Shown here in pieces: positions 44,501-57,500 of a stretch of 64,000 bases of DNA. The stretch comes from Symsagittifera roscoffensis. Lineage: Eukaryota > Xenacoelomorpha > Acoela > Convolutidae. A program made the translations under genes and the position numbers. The stretch lies in the NCBI RefSeq assembly GCF_963678635.1, contig NC_087062.1, forward strand, positions 64,269,253 through 64,333,252. The letters are read 5' to 3'. Under the pieces are notes generated by a model. That model was not told the origin of the DNA, did not search any database, and saw nothing but the letters and a program-made list of their open reading frames with translations. The number at the start of each line of letters is the position of its first letter. Positions within the stretch are counted from its first letter, which is position 1.

Positions 44501-46355
44501 CTTGGTTTCAGTGGTCTTACATTGAGAAGTTGATTTAATTGCACAACTTCTGTTTGTTTTTCAGAAAGATGGGATTGTTCTGACAAGAGCAGGTTTTGAA
44601 TAGTGTCATTTCTTCAATGTTCAAATGAATAATTCATTGGAATTCAACGTTTGACGTTCAAGCGTTTTTTTAATGTTCTAGTTTTGTCTGAAAAATGTCA
44701 GCAAAATAGTCAGTTTTCTGATGATTTGTTTGGTCAGATTTTTGATCTGAACAAAGTGGTAACCCTGCCTAAAGGACTTTTTATAGATTTGGATGAATTT
44801 AGTATTTTCTATAAATGGCTTCGGGAAAGCTTTTTATAACTCGGTTATTAAATGCGTTGAATTAAGTCCTCTGAATTAAAACCTCATGGGTGACTGATTT
44901 TGTGTTATAGTCTTGGTAATATAACACAAATTGTCGATTAGCTCTACAAAATGTAAAATTTTACCTTATGGTAAACCTTGTCTTGAGAACACTGGGAGGT
45001 GAAAATGTTAGTTTTACTAAATGTTCCAAATATTTAGGTGTTCAAATTGATCATCAACTTAGATTTAACGAGCATGTAAATATTGTCTGCAAAAAATTAG
45101 CAAGATTTAATGGGATCATGTACAAAGGCCGGTGTGTATTTTCAAAAAAAAATGTTATCAAGGTTTTATTTAGCTTATGTGGTACCAACACATAATATCA
45201 TATGGTCTTCTGGTATGTGGTAGTACTAGCAAAACAAATCTGGAAAAAGTTTATTTATTTCAGAAAAGGATACTGCGAACAATTTTCTTTAAACGAAAAT
45301 TTGAACATATTACTTCGAAATTTAATGAACTTGGTTTAGAAACAGTTCATGAAATCTATTTAAATCAATTTGTCAAAGAGACAATTTTCCAATACCTAAA
45401 ACGTTCTCCATTAGACTATCTGAATATTAATAAATTTAGTTATCGAAGAAGTACACGTTCTACCTCAAATGGAATGATTCCCTTTTACCGCTGCAAAACA
45501 AAAATGATGGAAAATTCTCTCTTATAAAATTGTGAAATGCTTCAACTTTTTGATTTCAAATTGGCTTCTTCCAGATAACATTGAAACCTACTCTGATGAG
45601 AAACTTTCAAACTTTTTAAAAACTCACAAGGAAAAGTACATTACTGATAATGTACAGCTGATCGACAATTTTTTCTAATTAGCATGAACTGATCTTTGTC
45701 GTGGCTTAATTGTAATAGTTATCCCGGGGGTAGCTACTTGTTAGGCTGAACAGACTGTGCTAGCTACCCTGATTCAGTGAATGATTTTGCAGATTGTACT
45801 TTCTTCACTGTATCGAATAAACGGTTTGATTTGACATAAACTTATGATTTAAAAACGAAAACTTTGATGCGCTGTTTTTAGGCACAAGCTGCAGTTGCAG
45901 CTGCGAACTCACTGAATGCGAGCACAGTTAAACACTCCTCAGTTCCAACTTCCTCGGGACAATCTTCGTCGTCGTCCGCAATAATCAACGAAGACCTCAG
46001 TGGTCCATCGGCTGCTAAAAGACAGAAGGGAGAAGCAGATCTCATTCCAGAAGACACCTTCCTGCAATCCAGATCCTCCTCCAATGTCACAATCAAAGTC
46101 ACAGTTCCGACAGACTACTCGAAACCAGAATGGAAGCTCAATGGCCAGACTATCTCTATAACTCTCCCATACAAGGATCCAGTGTCTGTTATTAAAGAGA
46201 GGGTGTCAGAGCAACTCACGTTGCCGGCAGGAAAACAGAAGTTGGTCTATGACGGCATGTTTATAAAAGACTCGAACTCGCTGGCATTCTATAATATGAA
46301 TGAAAACTGTCAAGTGTTGCTTCAACTTAAGGAGCGTGGTGGTCGTAAAAAGTAA
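38508..46355 (+). CDS. SF3A1: Splicing factor 3A subunit 1 (SF3A120/Prp21)
   Basis: Exons 38508-39308, 39856-40084, 40341-40495, 40700-41288, 41449-41723 and 45882-46355 total 2,523 nt, or 840 residues (human 793). Phases 0, 1, 0, 1 and 0 all join. It is a subunit of the U2 snRNP SF3a complex needed for branch-site recognition. Two SURP modules span residues about 65-118 and 175-226, each with TAxFVARNG. The SF3A3-binding and PRP21 region follows (EADELEKERVAYAQIDWHDFV in exon 2). A Glu-rich tract in exon 3, a conserved NLLDPRW segment in exon 4 and a Pro/Ala/Gln-rich exon 5 come next. The C-terminal ubiquitin-like domain (about 751-840) ends in the typical RGGRKK. Intron 5 is 4.16 kb and full of repeats; the other introns are 160-550 bp. 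Confidence 0.97.
42215..43667. repeat. Interleaved direct duplications in SF3A1 intron 5
   Basis: A segment of about 205 bp at 42215-42418 recurs at 43322-43535, both containing CTCCAATAGAAAGATCATT and ACACAAGCAAAGC. A second segment of about 133 bp at 43184-43316 recurs at 43536-43667, both with GACCGAATTTTTTAAATCG. The order is A, B, A, B with nothing between the last three, so the block B-A-B is a partial tandem duplication. No coding content. Confidence 0.75.
44950..45840 (+). pseudogene. CR1/L2-type LINE relic in SF3A1 intron 5
   Basis: Two overlapping frames (44968-45195 and 45177-45527) carry the end of a non-LTR reverse transcriptase: KYLGVQIDHQLRFNEHV, then ISYGLLVCGSTSKTNL and FQKRILRTIFF. 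A -1 type frameshift near 45,180 and a stop at 45,525 break it. Matching sequence continues after the break to about 45,678. The 3' end shows AATAAACGGTTTGATTTGA, a short TTGA-type repeat tail typical of the CR1/L2 group. Confidence 0.8.
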
Positions 46356-48488
46356 ACTCTGTTGTTTCCATAAATTTATTTTCGTTGTTTTCGTAATTAA
46401 CTTTCAGGTTATTGTTCATTTTTTACCGTTGAAAAAAGAGCATTCAGTCCAAATATAAAAATACGTGTTTAAAGACTTCGTGGGGATTTTGTTTTGATTT
46501 TTTTTCTAAATTTATCAATTCAAATTAAAACATCCCAGCAGACATTAATCAACTATATTTACAGCAATTTTTGCATAATCAGAAATGTTGTCTGTCTAGG
46601 ACCCACGCTAGGCTCAAGGACCTTAAGATACTGGCCCTTGTGTTCAGTATCGCCCTTTCAACATTCGTTTGACAGTGTTTTGGAGTTTCCATTCCTACTT
46701 CACTACAAAATGTAACACTTCTGTCTAATGAATAACTTGAGCTTAAATATAGGATCTGTCGCTTTAATTTGATCCGCAGCATCTGCGCCTCATCTACGCG
46801 GAAAAATAACACTGCTCTTCATTGAATAAAAAGCAGTACGCCTAACTTCTGGAATGAAATACATTTTCTTCGTTTTTACTGTCCCCAGAGATTGGAAACT
46901 AATTTAAATTGCATCTTCATTGGAGAAATACTGGACTGACAGTTAACACTACAATCAGACATCCATTTATTGCTACACCTGATGTTCATGTTCAGGGAAA
47001 GATTTACCGCAAATGTGTTTCTGATCCCTTGCTGTGCCAAAGGCTCCTTTAGTGTAATTTGTCTAAACATAAATAGATTAATCAAATCTTTCTGAGTGTT
47101 GACACGATAGTTGACCGTGATTGATGAGATAATGCAATTTACTGCTTGCGAGTAATTAACTCGCTACTTTCTGGCCCAAGCGGCGCAACTTTCACAGCAA
47201 GCGGTACAGACTTTTTGATGCCAATTTAAACCTTGAATTCAAATCGTGCATTTCATAAACCATCTTGATCACTGTCAGGATACATTATTAATAGTTAAAA
47301 AAACTGCACCGAGTTTAAGCAGACCGGATATACACGGCTAATCAGAATTTGCCCCCACGTTTAGAAGTTTTTTGGACTATTAACGTTTTGTTTCTTCATG
47401 CGCATAATTTGCACTAGATTAAAATTCATCGGCGGGACGATTAGGGAAATTTTTGAGGGAAAGGAATACTCTTCGCTATATCAGATTTCACTCACTTTTT
47501 CTGACTGATTCTTAAATCTCAAACAAACATTTAGTCATTTCAAAGTTTCACACCGATGCATTGAAACGAGCTAACAGGACTGAGTGTCGATTTCAATTCA
47601 TTACCACAGGATCTAAAAATTCAGCGAAATTTAGCCGCAAGTCAGTAAATTAATCGAAAGTAGTCAAAACTTGGAACCAAAACTCCAAAAATTGAGCTGA
47701 AAAGACCAATAGGCACCGCATTGAGCACAGGATTAGAATAACTTACTTTGTAACTGATAAGTTCAATTGAGCCCCCCGTTGAAACTTAAGCGATCCATTG
47801 TTTTGACTCCACTCCCAAAACTGGATACCATTCAAAACCAAAACGAAGCCAGAGATCTGCAATACCTGATTTGGTGCTTTTGATGTTGAATGAGAAATAT
47901 GCACTGAAAACTATTATCATTTCCTTCAAATCAGGCTGAAGAATACTATTAAATTAACCGAGTTTACTAACTTGGGATTAGCCTGATCTGATAGACTCCC
48001 GATTTGTTTACCCTGTACCATTTTTGTGGTCCAGAATCAACCTGGTTGGTCTCTCTCAGTCTTGAAAAGCTCCGGACTCTTAATTTGTGACCGGGACAGG
48101 ATTCGCGTCGCCAGTCCAGTCCGCCAAATCTGACAAGTTGCAAGTCACAATTACTTTAATAGTGTAGTCTATTGTCTCGCAAATACCTGTAATCATACAA
48201 TCATAAAATTGTTTCTTTTAGCCATTGTAAGAGCTAGTCAACCCTGTTATTATCTAAGGCCGATAATCTTCTAATTACAACTCCCCAGTTCTAATTCAAC
48301 GGCTCCCAAATTTATTTCATGAACTTCATTATTTTCCACTGATTTCCATTGTACTGTCGAATATAGACAGTTTCTCACGATTTTTCATTCACTGACAATT
48401 TTCAAATTGAGTTAATTTTGTGGTTAATACTCGTAATACATAAGACATTGCTCGCTAGTCTTATTAATTTCGTCCACCCCTTTTGCAG
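46356..48488. other. Spacer without a recognised gene
   Basis: About 2.1 kb. Frames here are at most 77 codons and show no domain. The SF3A1 3' end probably lies in the first 100 nt (ATAAATTTATT near 46,370). No SINE head is recognisable; the sequence is plain AT-rich. Confidence 0.5.
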
Positions 48489-48529
48489 CATCCTTAACTA
48501 TTTGTGACCCATCGAATTCGGGTCAAGTT

Positions 48530-51500
48530 ATGGACTCAATTACTACAAAAATGTTGCTCAGCGCCATTTTATTGTCACAACTTATTGCACTGACATTGTC
48601 ATTAGCCTCGCGTAAGTAATAACCCAAGCAGTTTTAATGCAATGAATTATTTAAAACATCTACAGAAAGTTTTTAACGGCAGATATTTATTTATAACAGA
48701 TGATCATGGTAAGTCCTGTCATGCGACACCGATTGAATTAAAAATTACTAACGGACGGATACTAGAACTTGTGATCATTTGAATAATAGTTCTGCTAATA
48801 CAGTTTTGATTAATGTATCTAACTGAGTAACCTTAACTATTTATGATTAATTTACATTCAGGTTGATTATTCAGGATAGTTAAGAGAAAAAACTATAATT
48901 CGGTTTTTTCTGAGGCTCTGCAAACATGGGCTCAACAAAAATTTTTCATAACAATTTGTACTGTCTGAGACTTATGATATCTGTCATGTTTTCGGGTACA
49001 GTAAGTTTTATTCTATGTATACCTGCCACCAGAAATAGCGATGGCATATTTTATCTTGCCATAGCAAGTGTTTTGTAATCGGGTATTAGATTTTTCTCTT
49101 TACACTTGCGATCAGCTTAGTGTGTTACTAAGAACCTTCTTTTTTTCTAACCTAGATCGCAATTAAAAGCGTTGATTAAAAGTGTTCACTTATTTGGAAC
49201 TTTCAATGTATCATTGGAAATTGCATAGCATCTGTTCCCTGCTTTATTTGGGACTGAGTGGTTAATGGTACCTATTAAGCTGCCATCATTTAATTTTAAA
49301 TTGATATGGGTTTTGGTTGCTGTCAGCGTGGATGGGTTGGCAAAGCGAGGCACTTTTAGGAGTCGATGAACATAGTTCAGACTCTAAAATAGGTCGAGAT
49401 GATTTTTTGCTTCTTTTTTTTCCAGGAAAAGTCTTTATATTTGTTCAGGCCCCAATTTTATTTTTTGGTTGTTTGACTTTTGATTTCTTTTAACGTGCAG
49501 TTGGCTTCCTTTGTTAAAAGGAAGACAAACTCCGCAATTGAACAGCGAAAATATCAAGACAAGAAAAACTTGATCAACTTCAGGTTCCGAAAATGGAATT
49601 TAATTTTCAGATTTCCCAACGAATAAAAATTTCACGTATAGATCCAGTTTTCTGAAGTTGTGTTAATTTTATCAAAAAAGTTTCAGTCATGAATTGTTCA
49701 GGAAATGCAAAGAGTTTTAAGTAAGGGCATGTATTTTTTTTAATTTGAAAGCTGAGTTTTTTTTTCAGAAAACAAGACAGTAGTTTTTTGTTTACTTGAG
49801 TTCATTAACTTTTTTCCAACCGCCTGTTGGCTATCTTTCATTGTAATAAAGCGTTCGTTTTGATATTATCAGATCTTGTATTTAATCCCCTGCCATGGCA
49901 ATAATTGTTTAAGAGGAAGAGCTCTCACTTGACCCTCTAGCTTCATATCTACCACAGCTTGATCAATATGTATCTGAAATTTCTCGACTACAAAAAAAAG
50001 CTATCTCAATTTGTAAAAAAAGATCTTACGAACAAAATATTGGAATATGTGGAGGTACTGATTTTCCTTAGATTGGCTTAAAGACTTTCTTAAATTCCTC
50101 TGCATTTTACAGAAACCGAAATTTTCACCTTTGCGATAAGCATGTATTAAAATCTTGGTTTCTGCAAATCGCAGACCAATTTACACTCTTGTACTAGACT
50201 TTTGTTTTACCTGCACACAACTTATCACTAAATGACTGAAATTTGGTAATTTTGTAATCCTGTATGTAGCCGAGTTCTTACTAATGTGAGGCTTATTTCT
50301 TTTTTTTGCATTTTATAGAGCTGCTTTTTGTCGTGTTCTTGCTAGTTTTTGCGAAGTTCAGCTTTGGCTTTTGTTGATATTTTTGTTTCAATGCCAAATT
50401 AACGCCAAAGAACGTCATTCGAGACAAACGTATGAAAAACTGGGTTAGATATAATTTTTTTTGAATCTTGGCACAATTTTTTTGACTGAGTGATTTCGTG
50501 TTCGTTTTTATTGGCAAGTTTCACATGCTATTTTGTAATGAAGCGCATGCCACGTGAATCTTTGCTTCGACTCTGTGCAAAAGTTTATAAATAAAAAAAA
50601 TTGTGTAAATTTTTGAAATACTTTATTTACTGTTGCAATCAGGTACTAATTTTTTCCCCTAAACAACATTAATCACAGGAACTTCATTTTAGAAGATCTC
50701 CCGTTTCCCCCATTTTAAAGTCGCATTTTCAACTTCAAGTTTTCTTGGTATAGATTTAGTGTGTCTAGAGATAATGGATCCACAGCTGAAAAATGTTCAG
50801 ATGCGCATTGATTTTGTAGTCTTAATTGATTTTGCCCGTATTTTTGTCGTGCTATTTTCCGGTTTTTTTGTTTCAAAAACATTCTATTCAATTCAATTGT
50901 TGTATTCAATTATATTTTAAAAATAATTTAACTATAATCTAGAAATAAATTTTTTCATACACGGTAAAGCTTCCATGTTGAAAAAAAACGAGCTAATTTT
51001 TTTTCAAAACATGTTTATTTGATTCTTTTTTATAAATCTGAAAGTGGGTGCAGCTAGCTTGAAGCTACGTATAGTCAAAAATACTTATGAGCGATTTCCT
51101 TTTTGTATCCATTCAGGGTGATGGCACAGCGTATTGTTTTGATGTTCGGAAACTTCCAAAAGATTTTGATTTGCAGTTTTGTCTCGACTGTTTTGTCAAC
51201 AGTAAAGCCGGCCAGTGTTGCACGAGGTTCAAAATTGAGATTTTTGGCAGCAAAAATTTTCAAAATATGTTCTTTTTGTGCATTAAGTTTATTAACTGGC
51301 GTCTTTTTTAAATATTTTTTGTTGTCGTGGTTCAGCTCTGCTACCATTCCGTTTAAATTCATATTTGACAAGATTGACGTAACTGTATTGGCTAACTTTC
51401 AGAGTTCAATAGTTTTTTGGACTTTTTGCAGTAATTAAAGCAAGCAATCAAAGTGCTTTCTGTGACCCTCAAACTTTTTGTTGAAATGCAGTTTGTTCGG

Positions 51501-54500
51501 CGGCAAGGTTTTCAGTGAAGTTTAATGGAAGTTATAGAGTTATTGGATTGTAAGTTTTGTACAATCTTCACTTTTCTCTTCTCTTTTCCATGTAAAACTT
51601 ATCAAAAAGAATTGAAGAATTGAATGAAGTTTGTGTCGTCTGAGTCCTATCATATTTTAGGTGTTTGATTTCTATTACAAAAAACTGTTTTTCGAATTTT
51701 GGCATTTCTGTATCGCAAGTAGTGCGAAGCTCTGCTTCGCTTCTGTCTCAGGTTTTTTTTTGCAATATACACTTTTTGCATTAGAAACAATGTACCCAAC
51801 TTTACAAAAACATGACTAAATGAATGAAATTTGTGTCGTCTGAGTCCTGTCATATTTTAGTTGTTTGATTTCTACTACAAAAAACTCTTTTTCGAGTTTT
51901 GGCATTTCTGTATCGCAAGTAGTGCGAAGATCTGCTTCGCTTCTGTGTCAGGTTTTTTTTGCAATAGATATTTTTTTCATTAGAAACATTGTACACAACT
52001 TTACAAAAACAAAAAAAAAACAGATTCTGTGCTGGTGCTTCAAAAAATTATTTTTGATTTTAATGATTTAATAACAGAAATTCGAAAAAAATTGGAAGAC
52101 GCCGAAAAGTGTGAAAAAACAATATTAAAACGTTTCAAGTTTTTTTTTCAAATTTTCTTTTTTGGACAGCTTTTTCTCGTCATGGACAATTTTTTCATGG
52201 AATCCGAATCATGACTAAAATATTGAAAAGTAGCATCACTTGACCCCATGAGTTTTTAACGTAGCCTCATACAAGGGAGAATGTAGATTGTTTTTGAGAA
52301 GGGACGGATTTTCCAAAAATTTTCGATAATTTTGTCGGTTTTTTTGTCGAGCGCTCTTAGCTATAAGAATGCCGTTTTTGGGCACTTTTTTGAAAATTTT
52401 GAACAAAAAATTGCGTTTTTTGGCGCGCGCTTTCCCTAAAGGCGCCTTTAGAAAACTTCAGGGTTGGTCAGCCGAAAATGCTTGTCATAAAAAAATACCA
52501 AAGGGGGATCCGTTTGGTTGATGATGGGTCGACTCCCTGAGGAAGGTTGAGAAAAAGAGCGTCCCCCCCCTAAATTCGCCCCTGTAGCCATCGTTACGTA
52601 AGATAACTCATCCTAAATCATAAATTCTTCCAGTCACGTGGTGACCTTTTCAGAACAAAATGTTGTTAAGTTTTTAGATTTCATGAATTAGTTTATAATA
52701 GTCGTTTTTCATGCAAATCTAAACAATTTCAGCCATTTGACTTTACGCATGAATTTGGTTTAATTATTTTTTCAATTAATAATTAATTGATAACTAGTGG
52801 GAAGGAACTTTGCCGTAGGGTGAGGTGTTTCGGCGAGCTCTTAGTTACCTGAACTGGGGTCGGGTCGACCATTAAGATCAATGGTTTGTGGGTCGACCAT
52901 TAAGATCTTAGAGCACTCCGAAAGCATCTCGGAAAGTTTTCTCAATGTCTGCAAAAACTCGTGTCTGTTTTTAGTAACCGGACTCAATTTTGAATTTACC
53001 AGTGGGATGAAAGAGTTGAGAAAAACAAAATTTAGGAAACAAATGGAAAAAGTTTAGTACTCACTTTTACTCATTCAATTATCCATGCGAGGTGCAGTGC
53101 AGACGATTATGATGATTTATTATGATTCATTATAATCCATGACAATTATTATGATCCAGTCTGCTGTTATGGTTTCTGCTAGCGATTTGATTGTCTTTTC
53201 TCGATAAGGAAATAATATTCAATTTCTTTTTGTAATGTTGCTTTGAATATTGGATTGATTTTTGGTAACAGCTCTCCCAAATTATGCTAATGGTGACAGA
53301 TTTTGACACTCCTTGTAATCTAACCAAAAAAGGAAGCCTTAATCTTTTTTTGTTTCATTTTTTAAATGGCAAATTGTGGATAAGACTGTAAGCGAAATCC
53401 ACGAAAAGAGTTTCAATGAATAGAATTTCCCAGTAAATATTCGAATAACAAGTTTTAGTAGCAGGATATAAACGTAAATAGGAAAACAAGACTACTGGCT
53501 GCCTTATGACGAAATAAGTCAGATAGTGCAAACAGTGGCGGATTTAAGGGGGCGGGGGGGACGCTTCCCTCCCTGAGGGGTTCGACCCCCTGCCGACCCA
53601 AAGGGGTCACCCCCATGTACCAATTTGAAATATTTATTTTTGGCGACGGACCCTAAAAATTTGTTTAAAGGTGCCTTCGGTGCCAATAAATATTAATTTC
53701 GAATGGGGAGCGCGCGCCGAAAAAACGCGATTTTTTGGTCAAAATGTTCCAAAAAGTCCCTAAAAACGTTTTTTGCCCTGTTTATTGAACTGGGGTCTTT
53801 ATAGTGATTTCGGAGAGCTCAGCAAATTTGGTCTTCCTAAAAAAAAGTCCACAAAATTTTCGAGGTTTTGTCAACCTTTTCTCGAGAAAACCCTAGATCC
53901 GCCCCTGGTGGACTTGTTAACTTTTTTTGAGCAATCCATTCAGATCTGGCAATTCAAATACTTTCGGCTCAAAGTAGAAAACAACCGTAAAACAAAGTAG
54001 AAAATTCAAAAATTCACAAGAAGCAAAAAATTGTTTGAAAATAGACCTGGAATGACGCAAGTTTATCAGAGATTTAAAGGTCAAGAAAAGACTTTCCTCT
54101 AATGTTACCTCCTTTTTCCTTTGACAGATCCTTTTTTAGAGTCATATTTTCATCATGAAAATGATTTATGTCGGGATATATGACCATTTTCGAGAACTTT
54201 GATGATGGTTTTAAAAGCAAAACAAATACAAAATCATATTGCTTTTTAAAAAGCGCCCAATTTTTGAACAATTAATTGCCATAATTCATGCAAAACTTAG
54301 TTTTACGTTTAAAAAAAGATTTTTAGTTTTTTGCTTCCAACCTATATGCAATCATTCATTACGCTTGCAATTGGCAAGCGTTATCCAATTGAAGCATAGA
54401 CGTTTCTTAAGTTTAATAGCGATTTGAGTAAAGTCACTGATCGATTCAAGAACAGACATATTTGGTCAACATAAATGTTTTTGTTGGTAGTAAAGCAATT

Positions 54501-57500
54501 CTGACGGTTTTTTTGTTCCGATTTTTGATACGAAAGTAACGGAATATTTGTGCTCGGGGTGGGTTTTTTTTCTTCAGACAAATTTCGACTTTTTAACTAG
54601 CCATTTTGACGGAATCTTTTTTATATCATTCGAAAGCTATTGTTGTCTTGAGCTTAAATTTGAAAAAATATTTCACTTGTGATCATTTTTTGTGAAGTTA
54701 CGAGGGTTTAAAGATTGCCATTTTGGCCGTTTTGACCAATTTGGGACAATTAACGCGCGATATATTTCGCGCTATTAACGCATTAGCGGAGATTTAATCC
54801 GTCTTAGAAATTGTTCCAAATTGGTTGAAAGAAGCTTATTTGCCATAATTGGTTTGTTTCAATGAACGAAATCTATCCTTTTGTACTTTATATGGCGTGT
54901 GGGGGGATGATTTTCATAAAAATTTCAAATTTTTATAAAAAAAAAAATTTCATTTTTTTTTTATTTTTTTTTATAGGTTATTACTGCTCCTTAAACATTA
55001 AAAGGCAGTCGGAACATTCAGGGCTTCGCCCTAATACGAGCAGTTTTGTTGTTCCGACTTTCGATACGAAAGTAACGGAATATTTGTGCTCGGGGTGGGT
55101 TTTTTTTTTCTTCAGACAAATTTCGACTTTTTAACTAGCCATTTTTGACGGAATTTTTTTATATCATTCAAAAGTTATTGTTGTCTTGAGCTTAAATTTG
55201 AAAAGATATTTCACCTGTGATCATTTTTCGTAAAGTTATGAGGGTTTAAAGATTGCCATTTTGACCAATTTGGGACAATTAACGCGCGATATAGTTCGCG
55301 CTATTAACGCGTAAGCGGAGAGTTAATCCGTCTTAGAAATCGTTCCAAATTGGTTGAACGAAGCTTATTTGCCATATATAATTTGTTACAAGGAACAAAA
55401 TCTCTTTTTTTTGTACTTTATATGGCGTGTGGGGGGATGATTTTCATAAAAAATTTCAATTTTTAGAAGAAAAAAAATTTTCATTTTATTTTATTTCATT
55501 TATTTTTTTTATGTTATTACTGCTGCTCCATAAACCTTAAAAGGCAGTCGGAACATTCAGGGCTTCGCCCTGATATGAGCAGTCTTGTTTGATTTTATAA
55601 TCAGCCTGAAAATTTTCGGATAATCTTTTATTGAATTAGTTGCTTCATATTGCGTCCTCTGAATGGCGATGGCAAGTTTTAATTTTTGCGTGTGCTGGAG
55701 GTACGCCAAAACCAGTTTTAAAATTTTGTGGTTGAAAAATTTTCTTTCCAAGTTTTTTCCGGTTCAAAAGGCCTCTGCCGAAATTACCTATTATTCAACT
55801 TTATTTTAATGTTAGTTTATTGATGACAAAGTTTCTATTTTTCTTATGCTTTTATTCGAACTTGATTTACTTAAAACATACCAATGCAAATTTGGTAGAA
55901 TTAGTTCAATTTTTTTTCGAACAATTTCTCGACTAACAACTTTGCCCTTGTTTTCACGCCGGCAATGTGTATGCTATTTTGTGATGTATATCATGTGGTT
56001 TGAAGATGCACTGCGTCTCTGTGTTGATTGACAGAAATTGAAGATATGATGCATTTAGTGTAACCACAGAGTTTTCCTTACGTTGAATTTAAGGCGCCAT
56101 GAATTTCAGTAGTAACTTCTGACCGAAACTATTTATTCGATCTGTGAAATTGGTTTGTGAAAAAAAAACCTTGCATATCAATTTTTAATACAGAACAAAA
56201 CGTTTCTATAAACAGAATTAACTTTATTAAAACAAACTACGTTGCAATTTTTTGTATTAGAGCGTTCTTATTGAAATAGAAAAGGTTCGAAGCATGGTCG
56301 GATCTGGTATTTTCTCGAAGGGGGAATTTTCAACAACATTTCGAAAAATTTGTCGATTTTTTTTTTGTTTTAGATCGACCGAATTGGTTTTCTGAGCTCT
56401 CCCAAAGCACTAAAATGACCCTGTTTTGGCTAAAATTTTCGACCCGCAGGCAAAATTTTGAAAAAATAAAAAAAGAGTGTTTTTAGGCACTTTTTGGAAA
56501 ATTTTGACAAAAAATTCGCCTTTTTTGGCAAATTTTTAGGGTCCGTCACCAAATATGGCTACCTCAAAAAAGTACAAAAGGAGGACCTTTTGAGTCGGCA
56601 GGGGGTCGAATCCCTGAAAGCAGGGGGTCGAATCCCCGGCAGGGGGTCGACAAGGGGTCGACTCTAATTGACAGCTTAGTATATTGGCCCATTTTTTGGT
56701 TGACCGAAGTAAAAAGGGTGCTAGCGGTTTTAGCAGAACGATTTTTAGCAGACCAATCTTTTGGCAAACGCAGAACAATTAGCAAGTCAGAACGCTAGCT
56801 TCAAAAGCAGCATTGGCGGTTAGCGACAGCTTGCTTCGCTGCGCTTCCATTCGGCACGAGTGTTATAGTGCGCGTAAAGGATTATTTTGCTGCTAATTTA
56901 GATTGTGGTGTTTTTGCTTACATAGTACAAAGTAGACACTTACTATATTAACCAATCAAAATCGAGAACAAGAAGCAAACTTAGGAAATAAATAAATGTT
57001 AGTTAATTATTTCCTGAGTTTTCTTTCTGTTCTTAATTCTGATTGGTTAAAATAGTATTTGTCTACTTTTTGACCGGTATGAAATAAAGCTTGTCTACTT
57101 TTTGACCGCACTCCTGAGTGTTTGAAATTGAGTTTTTTGTTGACAAATTGTGAGATAATTGTTTTAATTGGGGAAGTTTGACCCAAGATTGATTGTCTTT
57201 TTGCACCTCTCAATCAATCATGCATCAGTTCACTACGTTGGTCTGCTAAAAAAAACTCACTTTTCACTTTTTATGCTCAAAGAATGGTCTGCAAAACTAT
57301 CGGTTCTAGTGAAAACGAATCACCACACGGTTTTCAGCAGATTCAACTTTCCGCAGATTCGACCCCCTGGCTACCCAAAGTGTCCCCATTCGGTACTAAT
57401 TTAAGACCTCCATTTTCGGCTGACTGACCCTAAAATATACTAACTTTGAAGAACACGCGGAAAAACCGAAATTTTTGGTTAAAACTTAATTTTTCGGAAT

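Noticed and set aside
54510-55590. LTR pair or DNA-transposon ends
   Set aside because: The two copies are directly adjacent with no internal segment, so this is a tandem duplication.
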